Assembly: GCA_026647215.1 (NCBI GenBank)
Contig: JAPKHC010000018.1
Location: forward strand, 147,552-211,551
Direction: 5' to 3'
Length of the DNA: 64,000 nucleotides
Source: F1-120-MAGs118 sp013360535
GTDB lineage: Bacteria; Planctomycetota; UBA1135; GCA-002686595
Below, one piece after another: positions 53,333-62,346 of the stretch; position 1 is the first letter of the stretch, and the number at the start of each line of letters is the position of its first letter. The position numbers were made by a program, and so were the translations under genes. The notes below the pieces were generated by a model that worked only from the letters and a program-made list of their open reading frames with translations, had not been told where the DNA came from and did not search any database.

Positions 53333-56248
53333 ATGGAGACGCCGCAGGATCGACGCGAGGAGTTGCTCGAGGAACTGGTGTTCCAGGTGCTCGAGCGTTG
53401 TGAGAGCGGCGAGACGGGCGTCGTCGAGGAGTTGTGCAGGTTGCATCCCGAGCAATCGGGAGAGCTGCGGCGGCGCATCGACTCGCTGCGAGCGAGCGGG
53501 CTCGTCGGAAGCGCGGCGGGCGCGCCGAACCGGCTGGGCGAGTTCGAGCTCGTGCGCAGGCTCGGGCAGGGTGGCATGGGCGTGGTGTACGTCGCGGAGC
53601 AGCCGTCGCTCGCGCGGCGCGTGGCGCTCAAGCTCGTGCGGCCGGAGCAGCTGTTTTTTGCCGGCGCGCGCGAGCGTTTCCGGCGCGAGGTCGAGGCCGT
53701 GGCGCGGCTCGCGCACCCGGGCATCGTGCCGGTGTTCTCGGTCGGCGAGCAGGATGGCCTGCCGTACTACGCGATGGAACTCGTCGAGGGCGTGTCGCTC
53801 GACGAAGTGGTCGCGCGGCTCAAGGGGCGGGAACCGGCGCGGCTCGAAGGCGGCGACTTGCGCGAGGCGATCGTGGAGTTGTGCCGCGAGCGCGGTTTCG
53901 ACGTGCCCGAGCGCGCGCCCGAAGGCCTGCCGCTCGTCGGTGCGTGGCCGGATGTGTGCGCGTGGATCGTGCGCGAGGTCGCGCAGGCGCTCGAGCACGC
54001 GCACCAGCGCGGGGTGCTGCACCGCGACGTGAAGCCGTCGAACGTGCTCGTGACGCCGACCGGGCGCGTGATGCTGGTCGACTTCGGCCTCGCGTCGACG
54101 GCGGGTTCCGAGCGCATCACGGGGCAGGGCGCGCAGCTCGGCTCGTTCGCGTACATGTCGCCCGAGGCGCTCGCAGGCGACGCGGCGATCGACGCACGCA
54201 GCGATGTGTTTGGCCTCGGAGCGACCTATTTCGAGCTGCTCACGCTGCGCTTGCCGTTCGAGGGCGCTTCGAGCGAGCAACTGCGCTTGCGCCAGCTGCC
54301 GCCGAGCCCGCGCCGCCATGTGGCGTCGCTCGGCGCCGACGTCGAGATCGTGGTGGCGACGGCGCTCGATCCCGAGCGCGAGCGGCGTTACGCGAGCGCG
54401 GCGGACTTTGCGCGCGACCTGTCGCACCTGCTCGCGCGGCGCCCGGTCGAGGCGCGCGCGATCGGTCCGTGGCTCGCGCTGCGGCGCTGGTCGCAGCGGC
54501 GGCCCGCGGCGGCGACGGCGGCGGCGCTCGGCCTCGTCGTCGCGATCGCCGCGCCGTGGGCCTACGGCGTGCAGGAAGCGAAGGCGCGCAAGCAGATCGA
54601 GCACGAGCGTGACCTCGCGGAAGCGGCGCGCGTGCGCGCGGAAACGGCGGAGCAGATCGCGAAGGTCGAGGGCGAGGCCGCGCGCGCGGCGGAGCAGCTC
54701 GCGACGGAGCGCGGTAACCTTGCGCAGTCGAACCTGTCGGCGGCACTCGATGCGATCGAGGGCCTGCTCACGCAGGTCGGGCACCAGGACCTGCGCGACG
54801 TGCCGCGGGTCGAGAGCCTGCGGCGCGAGCTGCTCGAGCGCGCGACGGCGCTGTACGCACGCATCGAGCAGGGCGCGGGCGACGACCCGACGGTCAAGCT
54901 GCGCAGTGCGGTCGCGCTCGGCAAGCTCGCGCGCCTGCGGCGCGACACGGGCGACACCCAGGGCGCCGTCGCCGATTTCGACCGCGCGCTCGAGCGGCTC
55001 GAGGCGCTGCACGCGGCCGATCCCGCGGACTGGCGCGTGTGCACGGAACTGGGCGCGTTGATCGCGTTCGCGAGCGTCGCGCGGCCGGGCTTGCGCGCGT
55101 CCGAGGCGGTGGTGCAGCTCGAGCGCTCGCTCGAGCTGCTGCGTGGCGCGGTCGAGCGCGCTCCCGCGGAACGGCGGCCGCGGGCTGGGCTCGCGCGGGC
55201 CTTGCTCGGGCTCGCTCATTTCCTCGACGCCGCCGGCGACCGGACGCGCGCGCGGGAGTGCTGGAACGAGGCCGAGGCGTTCAGCCTCGTGTTGCGCGGC
55301 GAGGATCCGAACGATCCCGACGCGCTCGAGCTGTGGGTGACCGCCGCCGGACGGATCGCGACGATCGACCATCTCGCGGGTGAGCTCGCACGCGCGCAAG
55401 AGCGGCTGGAGCGGATCGCCAGCGAGACCGAAGGCGTGCGCGAGCCTTCGAGCTTCCTGCGCCTGACGCGCGCCCTCTCCGTGCATACGCAGGCGCGCAT
55501 CCTGATGCAGGATCCGGCGACAGCGCGGGATCCGCGCGTCGACCCGTGGCTCGCGCAGTCCCACGCGGAGCTCGCGGCGCTCGCCGCCGACTTTCCGCGC
55601 AACGTGCAGCACGTCTCGAGCCTGCTCGGGATCGAGCTCGATCTCGTCGACCGTGCGCTGGAGGCTGGCGACGTCGGCGGCGCCGCGACCCTCGCCGACC
55701 GCGGCTGGGCGACGGCGAATCGCGCCCATGTGCTCTCCCCGCGCGAGCCGCAGCGCCAGCGCGGGCTCGGGCTCGCGGCCGAGCGCCTGCACGACCTCGA
55801 ACGCGCGCGCGGCGACCTCGCCACGGCGCGCACGTGGGCGCAGCGCTCCTTCGAGGAATCCCGACGCGCCGCGGAGGCGGGCTATCGCCCGGCCGGTCCC
55901 GATTGTGCGCGCATGCTGCGCGAGGTGATCGAGTGCGACTCGCTGCTGGGCGACGCGCCGAGTCTGATCGCGAGCGCACGCGCGTTGGCGCAGGAGCAGG
56001 CCCGCAGCGCCGATGGTCCGCTCGTGCTCGTCGACGCCGCGATCGCGCTGTCCTTCGCCGCCGGCCTGCTCGAGCGTGCGGGCGACAGCGCGCGCACGCC
56101 CGCCCTGTGCGCCGAGGCGGCCGGATGGCTCGAGAACGCCGTCGCGGCTCGTCCGGAACTGGCGCAGCGCATCCTCGAGCTGGGCGAGCAGTGGGGCTCG
56201 CCGGCACCGCCCGAGATCCAGTCGGTGCTCGACGCGCTCGCGCGCTGA
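53333..56248 (+). CDS. Serine/threonine protein kinase with TPR-like C-terminal region
   Basis: 971 residues. An N-terminal helical segment of about 65 residues (LLEELVFQVLERCESGETGV) precedes the Hanks-type kinase: Gly-loop RRLGQGGMGVVYVAEQ near residue 76, catalytic Lys100 in VALKLVR, HRDVKPSNVLV with Asp232, VDFGLAST with Asp250, and GSFAYMSPEALAGD. All catalytic residues appear intact. A single membrane helix near 395-415 (AAALGLVVAIAAPWAYGVQE) is followed by a coiled-coil stretch (EHERDLAEAARVRAETAEQI) and some 500 residues of helical repeats outside the membrane (TQGAVADFDRALERLEALHA; RLGAGDRTRARECWNEA-like turns). This is the standard planctomycete PknB-TPR arrangement; substrate unknown. 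It is convergent with the aldolase gene. Confidence 0.92.
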   Translation: METPQDRREELLEELVFQVLERCESGETGVVEELCRLHPEQSGELRRRIDSLRASGLVGSAAGAPNRLGEFELVRRLGQGGMGVVYVAEQPSLARRVALKLVRPEQLFFAGARERFRREVEAVARLAHPGIVPVFSVGEQDGLPYYAMELVEGVSLDEVVARLKGREPARLEGGDLREAIVELCRERGFDVPERAPEGLPLVGAWPDVCAWIVREVAQALEHAHQRGVLHRDVKPSNVLVTPTGRVMLVDFGLASTAGSERITGQGAQLGSFAYMSPEALAGDAAIDARSDVFGLGATYFELLTLRLPFEGASSEQLRLRQLPPSPRRHVASLGADVEIVVATALDPERERRYASAADFARDLSHLLARRPVEARAIGPWLALRRWSQRRPAAATAAALGLVVAIAAPWAYGVQEAKARKQIEHERDLAEAARVRAETAEQIAKVEGEAARAAEQLATERGNLAQSNLSAALDAIEGLLTQVGHQDLRDVPRVESLRRELLERATALYARIEQGAGDDPTVKLRSAVALGKLARLRRDTGDTQGAVADFDRALERLEALHAADPADWRVCTELGALIAFASVARPGLRASEAVVQLERSLELLRGAVERAPAERRPRAGLARALLGLAHFLDAAGDRTRARECWNEAEAFSLVLRGEDPNDPDALELWVTAAGRIATIDHLAGELARAQERLERIASETEGVREPSSFLRLTRALSVHTQARILMQDPATARDPRVDPWLAQSHAELAALAADFPRNVQHVSSLLGIELDLVDRALEAGDVGGAATLADRGWATANRAHVLSPREPQRQRGLGLAAERLHDLERARGDLATARTWAQRSFEESRRAAEAGYRPAGPDCARMLREVIECDSLLGDAPSLIASARALAQEQARSADGPLVLVDAAIALSFAAGLLERAGDSARTPALCAEAAGWLENAVAARPELAQRILELGEQWGSPAPPEIQSVLDALAR

Positions 56249-56260
56249 CCTCGGCACCCG

Positions 56261-56995
56261 CTAGCGCTGCGGCCGGCGCGGCGCGCAGTTGTTCTCGAGC
56301 GTGTTGACGCCCTTCAAGCCGAGCATCTCGCGCGTGGCGAGCAGCTTCTTCACGTACTCGGGGCTCAAGGGCTTCGCCTGACCGACCGAGTGCGCGAGGT
56401 ACAGGATGCGCGCGGTGTGCTCGACCATGTCGAGCTTCTTGTAGGCGTCGAGCAGGTTCGTCCCGAGCGTCACCGAGCCGTGGTGCGTCATCACGAGCGT
56501 GTCGGAGCAGCGCACGATGTTGCGGATCGAGGCGGCGAGCTCCGGCGTTCCGGGCGTGCCGAAGTCCGCCGTCGGGATGCCGCCGATCGTGACCACGATC
56601 TCGGGGATGAACGGCGCCTGCATGTCGATCCCGGCGATCGTCATCGCGACCGCGTGCGGTGGGTGCGCGTGCACGACGGCCTTGATTTCCGGGCGTTCCT
56701 CGTAACACGCGATGTGGATGCCACGTTCGCTCGACGCGCCCGGGCCGCCGTCGACCACTTCGCCGCGCATGTCGATGTGCGCGATGTGCTGCGGCTCGAG
56801 AAAACCCTTCATCGCGCCCGCGGGCGTGATCAGGAGCGTTCCGTCCGCCAAACGCGCGGACAGGTTGCCGTCGGCTCCGACGATGTAGTTGCGCGAGTAG
56901 CACAGCTTCCCGATCTCGCAGATCGAGCGGCGCAGGCGCATCTCCTCGTCGCCCCAGCCCTTCTGGCGCGCGAGCAGCTCGAGCGTGTCGCTCAC
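56261..56995 (-). CDS. Class II aldolase (L-fuculose/rhamnulose-phosphate-type) of a microcompartment operon
   Basis: 244 residues. CSRNYIVGADGNLSARLADG and TLLITPAGAMKGFLEPQHIA, then EIKAVVHAHPPHAVAMTIAG with the zinc His pair (HAHPPH), and LVMTHHGSVTLGTNLLDAYK with the third zinc His (HHGS). Catalytic Glu is in ASSERGIHIACYEER. Class II aldolases cleave deoxysugar phosphates into dihydroxyacetone phosphate and lactaldehyde. It overlaps the BMC-P gene by 4 bp, matching the planctomycete microcompartment operon type known to break down L-fucose and L-rhamnose. The last 20 residues (KGVNTLENNCAPRRPQR) could be a cargo tail but show no clear encapsulation helix. Confidence 0.92.
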   Translation of the reverse strand: MSDTLELLARQKGWGDEEMRLRRSICEIGKLCYSRNYIVGADGNLSARLADGTLLITPAGAMKGFLEPQHIAHIDMRGEVVDGGPGASSERGIHIACYEERPEIKAVVHAHPPHAVAMTIAGIDMQAPFIPEIVVTIGGIPTADFGTPGTPELAASIRNIVRCSDTLVMTHHGSVTLGTNLLDAYKKLDMVEHTARILYLAHSVGQAKPLSPEYVKKLLATREMLGLKGVNTLENNCAPRRPQR

Positions 56996-57303
56996 GGCTT
57001 CACCGCGCGCTTGCGATGGTCGTAGGCGAGGCCGCCAGCGCTCTCGACGTAATCGACGACGCCGACGATGAGCGTCTTCACCGGCGCCTTGGGGTCCCCG
57101 AGGATCTGGCGCCCGCCGTTGCCCTCGTCGAGCACGAGCACGCGGTCGCCGACGCCGGCTTGCACCGTGTCGATCGCGATGCGCGTCTTCGCGGTGGGGG
57201 AGCCGTCGGGCTTGACCGGACGCACGATCAGGAGCTTGCGCCCGTCGAGCGCGGGGATCTGCACGGGCGAGACCACGGTGCCGACGACTTCTCCGAGGAA
57301 CAC
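56992..57303 (-). CDS. BMC vertex (pentamer) protein, EutN/CcmL family, copy 1
   Basis: 103 residues. Family pattern: FLGEVVGTVVSPVQIPALDG, RKLLIVRPVKPDGSPTAKTR, IAIDTVQAGVGDRVLVLDEG, NGGRQILGDPKAPVKTLIVG and VVDYVESAGGLAYDHRKRAV. The OB-like fold forms pentamers that cap the vertices of the shell. It starts 5 bp after copy 2 and overlaps the aldolase start by 4 bp. Its C-terminal tail is longer than in copy 2. Confidence 0.93.
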   Translation of the reverse strand: MFLGEVVGTVVSPVQIPALDGRKLLIVRPVKPDGSPTAKTRIAIDTVQAGVGDRVLVLDEGNGGRQILGDPKAPVKTLIVGVVDYVESAGGLAYDHRKRAVKP

Positions 57304-57308
57304 GGGGC

Positions 57309-57593
57309 CTAGCTCCCGATCCGCTCGCCGTTGGCGACGGCCTGCTCGACGAAGCCGATGATCGCGGCGTCGACGGGTACGAAGGACTTCGGGCAGGCGA
57401 GCGCGGCCTCGCGGCCGTCGACGAAGTGCACGAGGTCGCCGGGACCCGACGAGATCACCGCGCAGGCGACGAGCTGGCCGCCCATCGGTAGCCCGCGCTC
57501 ATCGAGCGGCTGGATCAGCTGCAACGGCACGCCGTCGAGGCCTTCGTACTTGTGCGCCGCCACGAGGCGACCGGTCACGCGCGCGAGGTACAT
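57309..57593 (-). CDS. BMC vertex (pentamer) protein, EutN/CcmL family, copy 2
   Basis: 94 residues. YLARVTGRLVAAHKYEGLDG, VPLQLIQPLDERGLPMGGQL, VACAVISSGPGDLVHFVDGR with the canonical VDGREAA turn, and VPVDAAIIGFVEQAVANGER. Shares the fold with copies 1 and 3 but is clearly divergent in sequence, as expected for three paralogues that occupy different vertex roles. 4 bp after copy 3 and 5 bp before copy 1. Confidence 0.92.
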   Translation of the reverse strand: MYLARVTGRLVAAHKYEGLDGVPLQLIQPLDERGLPMGGQLVACAVISSGPGDLVHFVDGREAALACPKSFVPVDAAIIGFVEQAVANGERIGS

Positions 57594-57597
57594 GGGC

Positions 57598-57897
57598 CTA
57601 GCGCCCGCTCCACTTCTCGTACACGTTGTCGCCGCCGAGGTCCCACGAGTCGACGACCGCCATCACGACCGCGTCGACGGGCCGGTTCTCGGTGGCGTGC
57701 GTCTGGCGCGCGCTCGAGCCCGTCGCGTACAGCACCATGTCGCCGATGCCGGCCTGCACGCTGTCGGCGGCGACGACGTACTGCTCGGTCGGCTCGTTGC
57801 GATGGTTGTGCACCTGCACCACGAGCAGCTTGCGCCCCTCGAGCTTCTCGTCCTTGCGCGTGGCGACCACGCTGCCCACGACCTTGCCGATCAGCAT
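57598..57897 (-). CDS. BMC vertex (pentamer) protein, EutN/CcmL family, copy 3
   Basis: 99 residues from the ATG at 57897. LIGKVVGSVVATRKDEKLEG, RKLLVVQVHNHRNEPTEQYV, VAADSVQAGIGDMVLYATGS and RPVDAVVMAVVDSWDLGGDN. The closest of the three to the standard EutN/CcmL opening. It lies 20 bp after the parvulin gene and 4 bp before copy 2, so all five genes from 59321 to 56261 appear to be one transcript. Confidence 0.93.
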   Translation of the reverse strand: MLIGKVVGSVVATRKDEKLEGRKLLVVQVHNHRNEPTEQYVVAADSVQAGIGDMVLYATGSSARQTHATENRPVDAVVMAVVDSWDLGGDNVYEKWSGR

Positions 57898-57917
57898 CTT
57901 CGTCCTGTCTCCGCCCG

Positions 57918-59321
57918 TTAGTTTCCGTCGAGGAACGTGACGACCTCGTCCTGCGAGAGGCACGACTCGATGAAGCGCCGACGCAGCTCGTTGTGCACGC
58001 GCCCGCGCATTTCCTCCCAGCCCGGCGACGGCCGCCGCGCGCCGACCCACACGAGCGCGACGCCGCTGGGGTTGCCCATGCGGACGGGGCCGACGCAGTG
58101 CTCGGCCTCGTTGCGCGGGCCCGAGAAGACCGCGAGGCGCAGCTCCTGCGGCACGGCCTCCTCGCCGGGGCTGACGAAGCCGAGCAGGCCGCCGCGGTCG
58201 CGCGTGCCGGTGTCTTCCGAGCGCAGCTTGACGAGCCGCTCGAAGGCGGCGACGTCGGTCGCCTGCGTGCGCAGGCGGCCCAGCTCCTTGTCGGCCTCGT
58301 CGAACGTGCGCGGGTTGAGCTCGTTCTTGTAGAGCGCGCCGCGCAGGAACAGCACGCGCAGCTCGCGCGCCTCGCCGAAGCGCGTGTCGAACCACTCGCG
58401 TTGCTCGTTGTACACGCGGCGCAGCCCGTCCTCGCCGTACGTGCGCTCGATCCACAGGCTCGAGAGCGCGGTGATGGTGATCGCGGGATCGCGGCGCAGC
58501 GCGTCGAGCGAGAGCCCCTGGGCGCCGAGCACCTGCTCGAACTTCGCGCCTTGCATGCGCGGGTCGGCCTCGGCCTCGGCGCGGCGGCGCGCGAGCTCGG
58601 CCTCGATGGCGCGCGTGTAGCCTTCCCCGGCGAGGTCGGGCATGCGGGCGCGCGCGCGCTTGGCGAGCAGCGCCTGGTAGCAGTCCTCGCGCATGTCCTC
58701 GTCGGAGACCTGACCCTTGAGGTGCTCGAGGAACTCGGGCACCTTCACGGCGAGGTCGCCGCAGCGCGCCGCGACGCCGTCGGTCCACGGCGCGACGAGG
58801 AACTGCGTTCCGCGCTGCTGCAGGATCTGGTCGAGCCACATCTCCTGCTGCTCGGCGTTGATCATCCGGTTGGCGGGCACACCCAGCGCCGCGCGCGAGA
58901 GCTGTTCCTGCACGATGCCCAGCCGCAGGAACTCGCGGAAGCGCGGCTCGCTCACGCGGTTCGCGCGCAGGTATTCGGCGAGCGACTTGGCCTGACCGGA
59001 GCGCACTAGATCACCCTCCATCTCCTTCCAGCGGCGCTCGATCTCGGCCGGTGCGACCACCAGCTTCGACTCGGTCGCGAGCCGGTCGAGCACCTTGGCG
59101 CGCAGCAGGTGCGCCAGCGCGCGCTTGCCGGTGTCGGTCTGGCCGTGGCGGTCGAGCAGCAGCGCGTCGAACTCGGCCCACGTGAGCACGACGTCGCCGG
59201 CCCGGGCCGCCTCGTTGCGCTCGAGCCCCGCGTTCGCGGCGCTCACGCCCGCGGCCGGCGCCTGCGCTACGGCCACCGGAGCGGCGGCGCAAAGGACGAG
59301 CAGCACTGAGGGGAGCCCCAT
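57918..59321 (-). CDS. Exported parvulin-type peptidyl-prolyl isomerase (SurA/PpiC-like)
   Basis: 467 residues. Signal peptide GLPSVLLVLCAAAPVAVAQA. A SurA-like N-terminal chaperone region: GDVVLTWAEFDALLLDRHGQ, LLRAKVLDRLATESKLVVAP, RSGQAKSLAEYLRANRVSEP and REFLRLGIVQEQLSRAALGV. The parvulin domain lies near 330-430: ARELRVLFLRGALYKNELNP, AFERLVKLRSEDTGTRDRGG, LLGFVSPGEEAVPQELRLAV, where GLLGF and the following P/E pattern match the rotamase core. Catalytic Cys/His are not obvious, so activity is not assured. It is the first gene of the operon with the three BMC-P genes, an unusual partner for them. Confidence 0.8.
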   Translation of the reverse strand: MGLPSVLLVLCAAAPVAVAQAPAAGVSAANAGLERNEAARAGDVVLTWAEFDALLLDRHGQTDTGKRALAHLLRAKVLDRLATESKLVVAPAEIERRWKEMEGDLVRSGQAKSLAEYLRANRVSEPRFREFLRLGIVQEQLSRAALGVPANRMINAEQQEMWLDQILQQRGTQFLVAPWTDGVAARCGDLAVKVPEFLEHLKGQVSDEDMREDCYQALLAKRARARMPDLAGEGYTRAIEAELARRRAEAEADPRMQGAKFEQVLGAQGLSLDALRRDPAITITALSSLWIERTYGEDGLRRVYNEQREWFDTRFGEARELRVLFLRGALYKNELNPRTFDEADKELGRLRTQATDVAAFERLVKLRSEDTGTRDRGGLLGFVSPGEEAVPQELRLAVFSGPRNEAEHCVGPVRMGNPSGVALVWVGARRPSPGWEEMRGRVHNELRRRFIESCLSQDEVVTFLDGN

Positions 59322-59441
59322 GGGCGCGCCAATCTATCGCGGAGCGCGCTCCCGGATCCACCGGGGGGCCCCGACGCCGTGCGCCGGAGCCCCCCGAGAG
59401 CGCTGCCGATCGAGGCCGGGCGGGCGCGCGCCCGCCGGTGC

Positions 59442-61901
59442 TCACGGGTAGTTGAAGACCTCGCTGAGCGCCATGGCCGCGCACTTGTTCTCGATGTTGT
59501 TGCCCAGCCCCCCGGAGTGCATCGCGGTGTACAGGTCGGGGAAGGCGGGGTTCTGCATCTCGATCGCGCGCTCGAGGAACAGCGTGTCGCCGGTCAGGTA
59601 CCAGCCGTAGGCGAAGGACGACGGCGTCTGGTAGCGGTCGACGTAGGAGTCGGACCCGCCCGAGGGCAGCGACGTGCAGTACAGCGGCTGCTGCACGTCG
59701 GTCGGGCCGACCGCGATGATCGAGCGCGGTGCGAGCTGCGCCGTGTTCCAGCCGGGGAACTGCACCATCGAGTACAGCGAGTTGACGAGCACCTGCTCGA
59801 GCCGCACGAGGCGCGACGGGTCGACGCCGATGTAGACCGACTCGCGCATGCTCCACAGCCCGTTCTCGACGATCGCCTGCTCGATCGACTGGCGCGCGCG
59901 GAACTGGCCGCCGAGGAACTTGTTCGAGATCGCGGCCTGCAGCACGCCTGTGCAGGAGGCCTGCCCGTCGTCGACCAGACCGACGATGCGGTCGAACCAG
60001 TCGCGCGACTGTGCTCGCCAGGCGCTGTCGCCGAGCGAATAGGCCGCGCACATCGCGTCGATCGACCAGCCGTGGCCGCGCCCGAAGCTGAAGCCCTTGT
60101 TGGGGTTGGCGGCGACGAACTGCAGCTGCGTCAGCATGCCCGACACGATCGCGCTGCCGCTCGCCGCCGTCGGGAGGTGATGGAACGACAGGCGTGCGAC
60201 CTCGGCCTGCATGCGCAGGTCATCCTTCGCCATGGCGTCGTTGGTGAGCCACGCCAGCGTCTTGGGCGAGTTGAGGTAGCGCCCGAGGTGCTGCAGGTCG
60301 ATCGGCATGTAGCCGAAGAGCGTCGACTCGTAGTCGGGCTGGAGCCCCGCAGCGGCAACCGCGGTCACCTGATGGTTGGGCGCGACGTCGAAGCCGAACA
60401 TGTCGTACCCGGAGAGCAGCGTCTGGAAGAACAGCGACGGCACGTACTGCATCGTCCCGTTCGTGCGGATCCAGTCCTGCAGGCGCGTCGGCGTGCCGTC
60501 CATGTTGAACAGCGCGTCCGGCATCCGGCACGTGTACATGCGGTGGCGCAGCGACGTGTAGCGCAGTCCGTCGCGCGAGGCGGCGAGCGCCGTCGGGAAG
60601 CCGTCGTAGAGGAAGATCTCCGAGCCGCTCGTCATGCCTCCGTAGGCCACGCCCCACGGGTGGGCCCAGCCGAGGCCGGCTTCGTGGATCGGGTACGAGC
60701 CGAGCGCGATGCCGTGCGCGAGCGCGTCCTCGATCGACAGCAGGTCGTTGCGCAGCTTCGTGCGGATCGAGCCGAGCGAGACCTGCGGGAGCAGCGGCAG
60801 CAGGTGGCGCTGAGGGTAGTAGCGCGCCGTCTGGGGATTCCACCACGACCACAGCTTCTGGCCGTTCGAGTTCGTGCCCGTGCGGCAGAAGCCGACGAAG
60901 TGGAAGTCGAGGAACTCCTTGGCGCGCGCCTCCTGCCCGATCGGGCAGAGCGCGATGCGGCGCTCGAATTGCGCCTGCTCACCGATCACGTGCAGCTTGC
61001 CGTCCGTGCGCGCCTTGACGAGCTCGACCGTCGTGCGGCCGCCGCTCGTGGTCGGCAGCCCGAGCCACGGGTCGTCGATCTCGCTCACCACCGTCCAGCC
61101 CGACGGCACGCGCAGCTCGAGCGCGTCGAAGTACATGGCCTTCTGCGCGTCGTCCGCGGTCGCGCTGGTCGACTTGTCGAGCCCGCTCATGGCGTTGTGG
61201 ACGCGCAGGTCGAGCGTGACCACGTTCTCCATCGACCACGTGCTCATGTAGGCGTGCACGCCCATCATGTGCGGCAGGGTCGCGGTGGCGCCCGTCACCG
61301 GGGCGACCGGCCGCAGCACGGTGTGGCGGCGTTCCTCGAGCACCTCGCGACCGTACCGGCGCTGCTCGTACCCGAGGTCGTTGGTGCGCAAGTCCGCCCG
61401 ATACAGGTTGCCGAAGCAGTCGCGCGTGCGCAGCTCGAGGCCGTAGGGCGTGGTGCGGAGCGCCTGCACAGGCGCCGTCGTGCGCGGGCGGCGCCAGTCG
61501 TTCGGCTCGAGGAAGACGTCGAAGCGGATGTACGTGCCCGGGGTGATGTTGGCGTCGCGGCGGACGCGCGCGAGCACCTCGACCACGTCGGCGCCGAGCG
61601 TCTCGTCGGGATAACGCGTGACGACCTCGCACTGGGCGAGCGACACCGAGCCGTCGTGGTTGAGCACCTTGAACGGCGAGCGTCCGTCGGGGCGCGGGAA
61701 GGTGTTCGGGGGCACCGGGATGGTGCCGCGCAGGATGAACTCCGTCACGTCCGGCGCCGCGAGCTCGAGCTGCGCGACCGGAGGCGGCGTCTGGGCGCGT
61801 GCGAGCACACCCAGGCAGAGGATCGAGGCGAGCGTTGCGAGCGCGCGTCCCAGTCGAAGGAGGCAGACGCGGGTGACGTCCGCCGACGAAGCTGCTGACA
61901 T
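59442..61901 (-). CDS. Large exported protein of unknown family
   Basis: 819 residues from the ATG at 61901, chosen for GGAG just upstream and for the signal peptide it makes (VCLLRLGRALATLASILCLG then VLARAQTPPP). The mature part is rich in Tyr, Trp and Gly. N-terminal beta-rich region: FILRGTIPVPPNTFPRPDGR, NITPGTYIRFDVFLEPNDWR, YLELRVPSG-like strands. From about 450 it becomes helical, in the style of an alpha/alpha toroid: GSYPIHEAGLGWAHPWGVAY, SIDAMCAAYSLGDSAWRAQS, ALSEVFNYP at the end. This recalls glycoside hydrolases or lyases with a toroid domain, but no catalytic motif could be assigned. No family claimed. Confidence 0.65.
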   Translation of the reverse strand: MSAASSADVTRVCLLRLGRALATLASILCLGVLARAQTPPPVAQLELAAPDVTEFILRGTIPVPPNTFPRPDGRSPFKVLNHDGSVSLAQCEVVTRYPDETLGADVVEVLARVRRDANITPGTYIRFDVFLEPNDWRRPRTTAPVQALRTTPYGLELRTRDCFGNLYRADLRTNDLGYEQRRYGREVLEERRHTVLRPVAPVTGATATLPHMMGVHAYMSTWSMENVVTLDLRVHNAMSGLDKSTSATADDAQKAMYFDALELRVPSGWTVVSEIDDPWLGLPTTSGGRTTVELVKARTDGKLHVIGEQAQFERRIALCPIGQEARAKEFLDFHFVGFCRTGTNSNGQKLWSWWNPQTARYYPQRHLLPLLPQVSLGSIRTKLRNDLLSIEDALAHGIALGSYPIHEAGLGWAHPWGVAYGGMTSGSEIFLYDGFPTALAASRDGLRYTSLRHRMYTCRMPDALFNMDGTPTRLQDWIRTNGTMQYVPSLFFQTLLSGYDMFGFDVAPNHQVTAVAAAGLQPDYESTLFGYMPIDLQHLGRYLNSPKTLAWLTNDAMAKDDLRMQAEVARLSFHHLPTAASGSAIVSGMLTQLQFVAANPNKGFSFGRGHGWSIDAMCAAYSLGDSAWRAQSRDWFDRIVGLVDDGQASCTGVLQAAISNKFLGGQFRARQSIEQAIVENGLWSMRESVYIGVDPSRLVRLEQVLVNSLYSMVQFPGWNTAQLAPRSIIAVGPTDVQQPLYCTSLPSGGSDSYVDRYQTPSSFAYGWYLTGDTLFLERAIEMQNPAFPDLYTAMHSGGLGNNIENKCAAMALSEVFNYP

Positions 61902-62346
61902 GTCTCTCTCCTCGTGCGGCGCCTGAAACGCCGCCACTTGCCAGGCACCCGGCCTGGGCCCGATCCCCTCGATAGACGGCGAGGCTCCACGCCCACCGCC
62001 CCTGCGCGCCACCGGGCGGAAGCGCACAAGTCCCCCTGCGACGGCAGGAGGAGCGTTTGTGTTCCCCGAACGCGTGGGGAGTATTTTCCCGCACGCTCAG
62101 GTTCGCGCGTCCCGGCCCGATTCCCGTCGACCCGGAGCGTGCGCCCGCCGTCCCTCGCGGGCCGGTGGGCTCGGGATCATAGCGCCGCGGCCGGATCCGG
62201 TGACGCCGTCGAGCCCCCCAGCTCGCTCGCCCTCGACCCGACCGGGCACAAATCCTCGGGAAAACGCTCGCTCAGGCCTTTGTTTGGGGTTCCAACTTGT
62301 TCCCGGGGAGCCGGCGCTCCGACTCGCGGACGTCGCCCCGGAGCGA
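61902..62346. other. Gene-free stretch of about 445 bp
   Basis: Nothing coding is supported. It holds the promoter and ribosome binding site of the 59442-61901 gene on the minus strand near 61902-61930 and the 3' region of the gene at 62347. No strong hairpin was found at the end of the latter. Confidence 0.5.

Noticed and set aside
51872..56257. A 1461-codon open frame opposite pgi and the kinase
   Set aside because: Antisense shadow, Arg-rich, overlapping two clear genes.
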